Assembly: GCA_003501665.1 (NCBI GenBank)
Contig: DNOQ01000176.1
Span: 1-5,292, forward strand
Source: Bacteroidales bacterium
GTDB taxonomy: Bacteria; Bacteroidota; Bacteroidia; Bacteroidales; VadinHA17
DNA length: 5,292 nt
Reading direction: 5' to 3'
Below the pieces are notes generated by a model that was not told the DNA's origin, ran no database searches, and saw nothing but the letters and a program-made list of their open reading frames with translations. Below, piece after piece: positions 1 through 5,292 of the stretch (position 1 is its first letter; every line of letters starts with the position of its first letter). The translations under genes were made by a program, and so were the position numbers.

Positions 1-541
1 TCTTTTCATCATAGAGTCTCTTGTCGCGGAACATACTTTCAAAAGATGTTGTATTTATTTCAGCGCCAAGACCGGGTGTTTCGCTCTTATGATCAAAGGT
101 TACACCGTATATTGTATTCATATCCTGTTTAAGTGAAACATATCCGTTTATCGGTCCCCAGAGTCCTTTACCTTCAACAGGAAGTATTATGACCGGTTCT
201 CCTTCACCGGTCGCAGCTCTGAATACCGGAAGTGATTGTTTTTCAAGCGGTTTTTTCTGTTCATTTCTGAGCACTACTGTAAAGGCATCAACACCTTCAA
301 CAGTTTCACCATTTGAATTGAGTACAAAGCTCTCTTTTATGTACTTGTCATACAATTCAAAGGTATTTTCACGGGTTGCCGGGATACGTATTGATTCCAG
401 CATGCTTTTCTTTTTCTCGATCTCAAGGTTCCTCTGTTGTGCAGGCTGAAGGAGAGTGGCAGCAAGTGAGAGAAGGGCAGCCACAATAACTACCATGACT
501 GTCGAGAAAATAAATATATATCTGTTACTGAAATGCTTCAT
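1..541 (-). CDS. nqrC: Na+-translocating NADH:quinone reductase subunit C, N-terminal part (3' end beyond window)
   Basis: NqrC is a membrane-anchored subunit of the Na+-pumping NADH:quinone reductase and carries a covalently bound FMN in the electron path from NADH to quinone. The visible 180 codons start MKHFSNRY at an ATG (539-541). One hydrophobic helix covers about residues 8-31 and is followed by a charged linker rich in Glu and Lys. The start of the FMN-binding domain is clear: LWGPINGY (127-134) and IYGVTFDHKSETPGLGAEI (144-162), the conserved G-x-T-x-x-x-H-x-E-T-P-G-L-G block of NqrC and RnfG proteins. The FMN-accepting Thr of the S-(G/T)-A-T motif lies further on and is off the left edge, so the flavin site cannot be checked. 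The gene starts 9 bp after the nqrB stop, which implies co-transcription and probably coupled translation. No strong Shine-Dalgarno sequence precedes it. Identity is firm from both sequence and operon position; the gene is cut by the window, not broken as far as it can be read. Confidence 0.95.
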   Translation of the reverse strand, partial: MKHFSNRYIFIFSTVMVVIVAALLSLAATLLQPAQQRNLEIEKKKSMLESIRIPATRENTFELYDKYIKESFVLNSNGETVEGVDAFTVVLRNEQKKPLEKQSLPVFRAATGEGEPVIILPVEGKGLWGPINGYVSLKQDMNTIYGVTFDHKSETPGLGAEINTTSFESMFRDKRLYDEK

Positions 542-550
542 TTTGCTTGT

Positions 551-1714
551 CTAATTAGTTGCAACTTGAGCTCGTTTGATTCTCCTTTTTATATTGGATT
601 GTATAACAAAATGATCTATAAGAGGTGCAAAAAGGTTCATCAGCAGGATCGCAAGCATAACCCCCTCAGGATAGGCCGGATTAAGAACCCTGAAGAGGAC
701 TGAAAAGAGTCCTGTCAGAAATCCGTATATCCATTTCCCCTTTTCTGTCTGTGCCCCTGAAACAGGGTCCGTTGCCATAAAGACAGCCCCGAAAGCAAAT
801 CCTCCCATTACAAAATGATAATAAAAGGGCAGTTCCATATATGAATTGGCTGAAAAGAGATTCAGCAGCAGCCCCATAAAAAGACCACCGGCAAATACAC
901 TTAGCATGATCTTCCAGCTTCCAGTACCGGTAATTAAAAGTATCAGTGCACCCAAGAGGATTGCAAGAGTTGAAGTCTCCCCAACAGATCCGGGAATTGT
1001 CCCGATGAACATTTTCAGAACCGACGGAAGTTTTTCAATCTCTCCCTGCGCACAAAATGCAAGAGGTGTAGCTCCCGAATACCCGTCAACAACATTTAAA
1101 CCGGCAGTGAGTCCGTCGGTCCATACTTTGTCTCCTGTCATCCAGCCGGGATAGCTGAAGAAAATAAAAGCTCTGGCAAGCAGTGCCGGATTAAATATGT
1201 TCATTCCGGTACCTCCAAATACTTCTTTACCCAGAATAACCGCAAAAGCAGTGGCAAGTGCAAGCATCCAGAGCGGAACATCTATCGGCATTATCAAGGG
1301 TATTAACAACCCTGTTACAAGAAATCCTTCATTTATTTCATGTCCACGGATCTGTGCAGCAGTAAACTCAATGCCAAGTCCGACCACATAACTCACAACA
1401 ATAAGAGGAAGAATCCTCAAAAATCCATACCAGAACATGTGCAGGAGTGTTGCATCGGTACCGGTTGAACTGAAATGCTGAAGACCGGTATTGTAACAAC
1501 CGAAAAGGAGAGCAGGAACAAGGGCGATAACAACAATTATCATTGTCCTTTTTAAATCAATGTTATCCCTTATATGAGATCCTTTAAAGGTTACTTTATC
1601 CGGAACAAAGAGGAATGATTCAAAACCCTCGAATACCGAACGAAGCTTTTGGAATCTGCCTCCTTCAATGAAGTGAGGCTTAAGCTTATCTACTTTTTTT
1701 CTCAGGGAACTCAT
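551..1714 (-). CDS. nqrB: Na+-translocating NADH:quinone reductase subunit B
   Basis: NqrB is the large integral-membrane subunit of the Na+-NQR complex. It carries a covalent FMN and, in characterised homologues, takes part in Na+ transfer and quinone reduction. The 387-residue product opens with a basic, soluble N-terminal stretch (about 1-52), as usual for NqrB, followed by roughly ten hydrophobic segments starting near residue 57. Family landmarks are the FGGTGMNIFNPALLARAF block (166-183), the DGYSGATPLA motif (210-219), whose Thr216 is the expected FMN phosphodiester site, and ATDPVSG (314-320). The length is close to that of known NqrB proteins (about 390-415). The related RnfD has a similar fold but lacks this N-terminal extension and would sit in an rnf operon, so NqrB is the better call. 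It starts at ATG 1712-1714, 21 bp after the nqrA stop, and ends with TAG 9 bp before nqrC. The gap before it is A/T-rich with no clear Shine-Dalgarno sequence. All key motifs seen are intact. Confidence 0.97.
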   Translation of the reverse strand: MSSLRKKVDKLKPHFIEGGRFQKLRSVFEGFESFLFVPDKVTFKGSHIRDNIDLKRTMIIVVIALVPALLFGCYNTGLQHFSSTGTDATLLHMFWYGFLRILPLIVVSYVVGLGIEFTAAQIRGHEINEGFLVTGLLIPLIMPIDVPLWMLALATAFAVILGKEVFGGTGMNIFNPALLARAFIFFSYPGWMTGDKVWTDGLTAGLNVVDGYSGATPLAFCAQGEIEKLPSVLKMFIGTIPGSVGETSTLAILLGALILLITGTGSWKIMLSVFAGGLFMGLLLNLFSANSYMELPFYYHFVMGGFAFGAVFMATDPVSGAQTEKGKWIYGFLTGLFSVLFRVLNPAYPEGVMLAILLMNLFAPLIDHFVIQSNIKRRIKRAQVATN

Positions 1715-1735
1715 TATATAAAATTCTCAATAATG

Positions 1736-3088
1736 TTAACTCATTTCCTTAATCATCAGATTCAGTCCTTTTCTTACAATTGACTGGATCTCTATTTTCG
1801 AGGGACAGATAAATTCACATAGTGCAACATCCTCCTCCGCGATCTCATATATACCAAGGTTTTCCATCATATCAATATCTTCCGTCATAATAGCTTTAAA
1901 AAGCTGCATCGGGTAAATATCCATGGGAACAACCCTTTCATATTGTCCGGTAACGACAAAAGCTCTTTCACCTCCGTGAAAGTTTGTGTCAACTTTAAAA
2001 AGTTTTGACGGAAGGAGGTTTGAAAGGAATGCACGGTGAAAGCTGAATTTCCCTGCACCCGGCGCTGCCCATCCAAACAGCTCAAAATGATCACCTTCAG
2101 GAATTACCGTTATTTGAGAATCATAATAGCCAAGATATCCTCCGGCGGATATTTTTGTGCCTGTGAGTACATTTCCGCTTATATACCTCATATTGCCCGG
2201 GCTGACATTGTCTCTCACAATGTTCGTTACAGAACTTCCTGACAACATATTATAATACTGAGGATTTATAACTTCCGAGCCTGTCAGCGCGATAATCCTT
2301 TCAGGATGATATTTACCTTCAGCAAAGAGCCTTCCAATAGCAATCACATCCTGAAGATTGATAAACCAGACCACCTCTCCCTTATTAACCGGATCGAGAT
2401 GATGTATATGCACACCTACATTGCCTGCAGGATGAGGACCTGAAAAATATGATATTTCAGCCCCGGGACATTCAGTTAGAAATGCAGGTGCTTTTTCCGC
2501 ACCATTCAGTACCAGATTAACCTTACAGCCGGTCAGTTTTATAATTGCAGCAATACCGGTATTGAACAACGATACCGGAATGTTTTCCGCAATGAAATTA
2601 TAGTCCGGTGCAAGCGGGGCAGTATCAAAGCCTGAAATAAAAACAGATTTCGGTTTATTTCCGGGATTTGCAATAACATGGTAGGGTCTCTGCCTTATTG
2701 CCGGCCATAAACCCGAACCAAGTAAAAGTTCTTTGATCCTGTCTCCCGTAAGTGATACGGGATCAGCTTTCCCGAAATCAATAAAATCATCTGCTTCCTT
2801 TTCGACAACCACTTCAAGTATTTTCCGGCGATCGCCTCTCTCGACAGATATTACTGTCCCGCCGACGGGTGATGTGAAGAGGATTTCAGGACGAAGTTTA
2901 TCATGAAACAGAGCAGATCCTGCTTTTACTTTATCACCGGGTCTGGCATCCAGTTTGGGAGTCAGCCCGGGAAAATCAACCGGCTTAACTGCGTACAAAT
3001 CAGGAGCCACTGCGCCGGCTATAACCTTTTCCGCTGCTCCTGCAAGAGGGATATCCAGTCCCTTTCTTAACCTTACAGTTTTAGACAT
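1736..3088 (-). CDS. nqrA: Na+-translocating NADH:quinone reductase subunit A
   Basis: NqrA is the cytoplasmic-side peripheral subunit of Na+-NQR; it has no flavin or Fe-S centre and has been linked to quinone or inhibitor binding. The 450-residue protein begins MSKTVRLRKGLDIPLAG, the usual N-terminus of the family. A barrel-sandwich region follows, with PVDFPGLTPKLDARPGDKV (36-54) and LFTSPVGGTVISVERGDRR (70-88). The central part has the signature FSGPHPAGNVGVHIHHLDPV (215-234). The C-terminal domain contains SGNVLTG (304-310) and the conserved DVALCEFICPSKIE (420-433) with Cys424 and Cys428. There are no transmembrane helices, as expected. The protein resembles RnfC but lacks the C-terminal CxxCxxC ferredoxin clusters, which separates the two. 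It is the first gene of the operon: a 165-bp divergent control region lies upstream and nqrB starts 21 bp after its stop. The ATG at 3086-3088 has only a weak AAAAGG about 11 bases upstream. Length and motifs look complete. Confidence 0.97.
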   Translation of the reverse strand: MSKTVRLRKGLDIPLAGAAEKVIAGAVAPDLYAVKPVDFPGLTPKLDARPGDKVKAGSALFHDKLRPEILFTSPVGGTVISVERGDRRKILEVVVEKEADDFIDFGKADPVSLTGDRIKELLLGSGLWPAIRQRPYHVIANPGNKPKSVFISGFDTAPLAPDYNFIAENIPVSLFNTGIAAIIKLTGCKVNLVLNGAEKAPAFLTECPGAEISYFSGPHPAGNVGVHIHHLDPVNKGEVVWFINLQDVIAIGRLFAEGKYHPERIIALTGSEVINPQYYNMLSGSSVTNIVRDNVSPGNMRYISGNVLTGTKISAGGYLGYYDSQITVIPEGDHFELFGWAAPGAGKFSFHRAFLSNLLPSKLFKVDTNFHGGERAFVVTGQYERVVPMDIYPMQLFKAIMTEDIDMMENLGIYEIAEEDVALCEFICPSKIEIQSIVRKGLNLMIKEMS

Positions 3089-3128
3089 TTGTTTTGTAAC
3101 CTTTTAAAGAATTCTTCAGAAACCGGGG

Positions 3129-3148
3129 TCTGTTAATAAGATAACAGA
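3129..3148. promoter_or_regulatory. Perfect 7-bp inverted repeat, candidate operator or hairpin in the nqrA leader
   Basis: TCTGTTA (3129-3135) and TAACAGA (3142-3148) are exact reverse complements around a 6-bp A/T-rich spacer. The repeat lies just downstream of the candidate nqrA -7 element, about where transcription would start, so a bound protein could block initiation, or the RNA could form a 5'-end hairpin. The nonamer that contains the left arm, GTCTGTTAA (3128-3136), recurs at 3244-3252 directly before the plug gene start. The repeat itself is seen; its role is inferred. It has no T-run and is in the wrong place to be a terminator. I do not recognise it as the site of a named regulator. 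Confidence 0.4.
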
Positions 3149-3153
3149 GGCTA

Positions 3154-3187
3154 CAAATGTATAAATAGCTCCCTGAATTATTCCAAA
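3154..3187 (-). promoter_or_regulatory. Candidate Bacteroidota-type promoter for nqrABC
   Basis: Read on the minus strand, TACATTTG (3161-3154) matches the Bacteroidota -7 consensus TAnnTTTG exactly. A TTTG (3187-3184) lies 22 bp upstream as a -33 box, one base more than the usual spacing of about 19-21. Transcription would begin near 3147-3149 and leave a leader of about 60 nt before the nqrA ATG. The match is good and correctly placed, but such A/T-rich motifs also arise by chance. Confidence 0.45.
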
Positions 3188-3218
3188 AATGCTGAATATG
3201 ATTATAACTTTTTTGCAC

Positions 3219-3226
3219 TATTTTTG
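3219..3226 (+). promoter_or_regulatory. Candidate -7 promoter element for the T9SS plug gene
   Basis: TATTTTTG matches the Bacteroidota -7 consensus TAnnTTTG on the plus strand, 27 bp before the plug gene ATG, which would give a leader of roughly 20-25 nt. No TTTG is found at the expected -33 distance, so only half of the promoter is supported. The element overlaps the second copy of a TTTTTGCA direct repeat (3210-3217 and 3221-3228), which could be a regulator site or simply low-complexity T-rich DNA. Confidence 0.35.
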
Positions 3227-3253
3227 CATATATTTTAAAGGTAGTCTGTTAAA

Positions 3254-4543
3254 ATGCCAAATAAATTGATATTTATCATAGTTTTTACCCTTTCATTCAC
3301 CTCACTGAAGGGTTTAAACTTTGATACTTCCTGTTATACTGACACTGTCTTTGATAAAAGGATACGAACCTTACAGCTATACAGGGAGGAATGGAATCTA
3401 TCCTATCCCATCATCAGGCTTAACAGTACTGATAAACTTGCACTTCATTTTGATCTTATCGATAACCATCCTGAAACATATTATTATACTTTCATCCATT
3501 GTAATAAAGACTGGGAGAAATCGGATATTTTCATTAATGATTATCTTGAAGGATTCACTTTTGACGAAATAACAGATTACAAATCATCATTCAACACCAC
3601 AGTTGCCTATTTTCACTATAAGCTGATTTTCCCGGGAGACAGATTAAAACCACTTCTTTCAGGTAATTATATTATCTACGTCTATAACTATGACAATCCG
3701 GAAAAACCTGTCATAACCAGGCGTTTCATGATCACAGAAGATGCCGCAAAGGTCGAAATGAGAGTCCGGAGGCCACAGATGAACCCTGGAAGTAATGAAA
3801 ACCAACAGATAGCTTTTACTGTAAATACCGCTGGTCTCGATATAACTGATCCTTACAGGAATATTTATTCCTTCATTCTTCAGAACGGCAGATGGAATAA
3901 TGCGAAGAAGAATCTTAAACCGGACATTTACGGAAATAATGAATTAAGGTATAATACTCTTTCAGATAAAAATATTTTCAGGGGTGGAAATGAGTACCGC
4001 TATTTTGATATAAAAAGCATAAGGCGCTCCACTGAAAATATCGACAGAATTGACTTTCGTTCGCCGAATTATCATGCACTTCTGAGGCCATCGGACAACC
4101 GTGAATTCAAACCTTATTTTTACTGGCAGGATTTTAACGGAAAATACTACATCGCTGTACAGGAAGGACGTGACCCTGATACCGATGCGGATTATATTTA
4201 TGTCTATTTCACATTACCATCGCAATATGAAGTTGATGAAGGAAGGATGTATGTATCCGGAGCACTTGCAGACTGGTCGTTCGGACAGGAAAATATTATG
4301 TTATATAATCCTTCGGGGAAACAATATGAATGTACGATGTTTTTAAAGCAGGGCTGGTATAATTATGAATATGTAAACATCAGGAAAGGAGATCGGGGAG
4401 GAGAAGCGTCCAGGTTCGAAGGAAGCCATTATCAGACCGAGAATGATTACCATGTACTGGTGTATTACAGGAATCCGCGTGAAAGGTATGACCGTCTTTT
4501 AACCACTGGCACCACAAACACACTTAACCGGATGGTCTTCTGA
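3254..4543 (+). CDS. Type IX secretion system plug protein (former DUF5103)
   Basis: In Flavobacterium johnsoniae the plug protein occupies the periplasmic mouth of the giant outer-membrane T9SS channel SprA and keeps the empty pore sealed; this 429-residue protein is recognised as a member of that family. It begins with a short N-terminus and hydrophobic stretch (residues 5-18) that fits a Sec signal peptide, probably cleaved near residue 20. Family landmarks, in order, are LHFDLIDNHPETYYYTFIHC (64-83), NKDWEKS then NDYLEGF (84-101), LLSGNYIIYVYN (134-145), RRFMI (156-160), IFRGGNEYRYFDIKS (241-255), ADYIYVYFTLP (312-322), YVSGALADWSF (333-343), LKQGWYNYEYV (364-374) and EGSHYQTENDYHVLVYYR (389-406). 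It has no transmembrane strand pattern or T9SS sorting domain, consistent with a soluble periplasmic partner. A weak AAAGG lies 12 bases before the ATG. It is divergent from nqrA and overlaps mogA tail to tail. No other T9SS gene is visible here, which is normal because these genes are scattered in most genomes. Confidence 0.9.
   Translation: MPNKLIFIIVFTLSFTSLKGLNFDTSCYTDTVFDKRIRTLQLYREEWNLSYPIIRLNSTDKLALHFDLIDNHPETYYYTFIHCNKDWEKSDIFINDYLEGFTFDEITDYKSSFNTTVAYFHYKLIFPGDRLKPLLSGNYIIYVYNYDNPEKPVITRRFMITEDAAKVEMRVRRPQMNPGSNENQQIAFTVNTAGLDITDPYRNIYSFILQNGRWNNAKKNLKPDIYGNNELRYNTLSDKNIFRGGNEYRYFDIKSIRRSTENIDRIDFRSPNYHALLRPSDNREFKPYFYWQDFNGKYYIAVQEGRDPDTDADYIYVYFTLPSQYEVDEGRMYVSGALADWSFGQENIMLYNPSGKQYECTMFLKQGWYNYEYVNIRKGDRGGEASRFEGSHYQTENDYHVLVYYRNPRERYDRLLTTGTTNTLNRMVF
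4524..4543. other. Tail-to-tail overlap of the plug gene and mogA
   Basis: The plug gene stop TGA (4541-4543, plus strand) and the mogA stop TAA (4524-4526, minus strand) cross over, so 20 bp code for the C-termini of both proteins in opposite directions (NRMVF of the plug protein and the RRPSG end of MogA). No intergenic terminator can exist here; each transcript must run into the other gene or end inside it. I found no hairpin followed by a T-run near this point. Confidence 0.9.
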
Positions 4544-5051
4544 TATCCCCGTGTGTATCAATCCCATACTGCATCATAACTGTATGTTCCAATGTCTTAA
4601 GAATTTCTGCCATATATTCTTTTACCGCCCTTAATGATCCGGGCAGGGTATAAACAAGCGAATTGCCGGCAATACCTGCCACACCCCTGCTGAGAAGCGC
4701 GGCAGGATGAGATGAACCATATTTAACTCTGATAAATTCCATGATGCCCGGTATTTCTTTGTTCAGAAAAGGTCTGATTGTTTCAGTTGTTATATCCTTT
4801 GGTCCTATCCCCGTGCCGCCTGTGGTGATTATTAAATTATACTTATTCCTTGCCTTCATGATAAGAATCTTCATTTCAGCCTGATCATCAGGCACAATTT
4901 TCCTTTCAATATTGAATTGCCAGTTATTGTTAATGAAAAATTCAGATAACCTTTCATGTATTTCGGGTCCGCTGAGATCCTCATAGTCTCCCCTGCTTGC
5001 CCTGTCGCTGATGGTAATTATCAGAACATTATATATTTCCGGAAGATTCAC
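4524..5051 (-). CDS. mogA: MogA-type molybdopterin adenylyltransferase
   Basis: MogA activates molybdopterin by adenylylation with Mg-ATP, giving the MPT-AMP that MoeA uses for molybdate insertion. The 175-residue cytoplasmic protein is a single MogA/MoaB domain: VLIITISDRASRGDYEDLSGP (9-29), IVPDD (52-56), LIITTGGTGIGPKDIT (73-88), AALLSRGVAG (117-126) and VYTLPGS (133-139). By hand alignment Asp55 and Asp86 match Asp49 and Asp82, the functionally important residues of E. coli MogA. The SDRAS-G-Y-D start, the LSR and the LPG favour MogA over MoaB, although assignments in this family are not always clean and one protein may serve both names. The start is GTG (5049-5051): an in-frame TAA lies four codons further upstream, and no ATG comes earlier than residue 60, which is inside the conserved domain. 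It starts 15 bp after the moeA stop, so both are probably co-transcribed in pathway order. Its last 20 bp overlap the 3' end of the convergent plug gene. Confidence 0.88.
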   Translation of the reverse strand: MNLPEIYNVLIITISDRASRGDYEDLSGPEIHERLSEFFINNNWQFNIERKIVPDDQAEMKILIMKARNKYNLIITTGGTGIGPKDITTETIRPFLNKEIPGIMEFIRVKYGSSHPAALLSRGVAGIAGNSLVYTLPGSLRAVKEYMAEILKTLEHTVMMQYGIDTHGDIRRPSG

Positions 5052-5066
5052 CGAAGGGTAGTTTTA

Positions 5067-5292
5067 TCAAATATAATTAAATGTCACCGCTGTACCTTTC
5101 TCAATTTTTTTTACACCGGCCGGCACGAAAAAAATTCCATCGGCCTCAGAAAGAGATGTAATATGTGCCGATCCATGATAATCAACAGGACTGATACAGT
5201 TATCGTCTGTTATTTTTGCCGGTATTAAAGCCATCCTTTGGGAAGATCTCCTGGAAAAATCTTCTTTCATCGGTAAAAGTAAGTGCAGCGGT
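5067..5292 (-). CDS. moeA: Molybdopterin molybdenumtransferase MoeA, C-terminal end (5' part beyond window)
   Basis: MoeA inserts molybdate into adenylylated molybdopterin to finish the molybdenum cofactor. Only the last 74 codons are present, and the reading frame is open to the right edge, so the first in-frame Met (5268-5270) is internal and not a start. The visible part is the C-terminal beta-barrel (domain IV): MALIPAKI, then YHGSAHITSLSEADG and FVPAGVKKIEKG, which matches the family pattern G-S-x-x-I/L-x-S-L-x-x-A-x-G...P-x-G...G. The stop TGA lies at 5067-5069, 15 bp before the GTG of mogA, the enzyme of the preceding step. The pairing with MogA strengthens the call, as the fragment on its own is short. 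MoeA proteins are usually about 390-420 residues, so roughly four fifths of the gene is missing from the window. Confidence 0.88.
   Translation of the reverse strand, partial: PLHLLLPMKEDFSRRSSQRMALIPAKITDDNCISPVDYHGSAHITSLSEADGIFFVPAGVKKIEKGTAVTFNYI

Noticed and set aside
189..449. Plus-strand open frame of 86 codons
   Set aside because: It lies wholly antisense to nqrC, which has clear family motifs; the product is Ser- and Phe-rich and resembles nothing known.
846..1391. Two plus-strand open frames (846-1154 and 1197-1391)
   Set aside because: Both are antisense to conserved nqrB sequence, including the FMN-site region, and look like shadows.
1694..1700. Run of seven A on the coding strand early in nqrB, as a possible slippage or frameshift site
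   Set aside because: It simply encodes the Lys-rich N-terminus, the frame is intact, and there is no downstream structure or alternative frame of interest; the A8 and A7 runs in moeA (5105-5112, 5127-5133) are ordinary for the same reason.
1715..1735. Possible terminator or promoter between nqrA and nqrB
   Set aside because: The 21-bp gap has no hairpin and no TAnnTTTG element; it is a normal within-operon gap.
1885..2242. Open frames on the minus strand (1885-2094) and plus strand (2036-2242)
   Set aside because: Both fall inside nqrA in other frames and show no recognisable domain.
3321..4346. Two plus-strand frames (3321-3572 and 4101-4346)
   Set aside because: They are out-of-frame readings of the plug gene, whose own frame has conserved family motifs throughout both stretches.
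5068..5075. Minus-strand TATATTTG, an exact TAnnTTTG match, as a mogA promoter
   Set aside because: It is formed by the last codons and stop of moeA, has no TTTG at the -33 distance, and would leave a leader of only about 11 nt; co-transcription with moeA is simpler.
4956..5228. Plus-strand open frame of 90 codons with several Cys residues, suggesting a small metal-binding protein
   Set aside because: It is antisense to the mogA start and the moeA end, and the Cys codons arise opposite moeA sequence; no ordered CxxC zinc-finger pattern is present.
1..5292. New defence, mobile or secretion system
   Set aside because: All genes belong to recognised core families; no transposase, integrase, terminal repeats, CRISPR repeats, toxin-antitoxin pair or unexplained coding region is visible.

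Overview
The window comes from a member of the Bacteroidota. Three things point there: a complete gene for the type IX secretion (T9SS) plug protein (formerly DUF5103), a family tied to that phylum; Bacteroidota-style TAnnTTTG -7 elements and no strong Shine-Dalgarno sequences ahead of the starts; and an AT-leaning composition with an Nqr operon typical of Bacteroidales and Cytophagales relatives. I cannot place it to genus.

Layout. Positions 1-3088 (minus strand) hold the first three genes of a Na+-translocating NADH:quinone reductase operon, read right to left: nqrA (1736-3088), nqrB (551-1714) and the first 180 codons of nqrC (1-541, cut by the left edge). Gaps of 21 and 9 bp make one transcript very likely; nqrDEF would be expected beyond the left edge. 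Positions 3089-3253 are a 165-bp divergent control region with a candidate promoter for each direction, a perfect 7-bp inverted repeat near the predicted nqrA start of transcription, and an 8-bp direct repeat over the plug-gene promoter. Positions 3254-4543 (plus strand) hold the T9SS plug gene. Positions 4524-5292 (minus strand) hold molybdenum-cofactor genes: the 3' end of moeA (cut by the right edge), then 15 bp later mogA with a GTG start. mogA and the plug gene run tail to tail and overlap by 20 bp.

Function. NqrA-C belong to a membrane complex that oxidises NADH, reduces quinone and exports Na+. The plug protein closes the idle outer-membrane T9SS channel SprA/Sov. MogA adenylylates molybdopterin and MoeA then inserts molybdate. 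These are three separate core functions lying side by side rather than one pathway.

I see no new defence system, mobile element, CRISPR array or RNA gene. The observations most worth checking are the repeats in the divergent control region and the overlapping gene ends.
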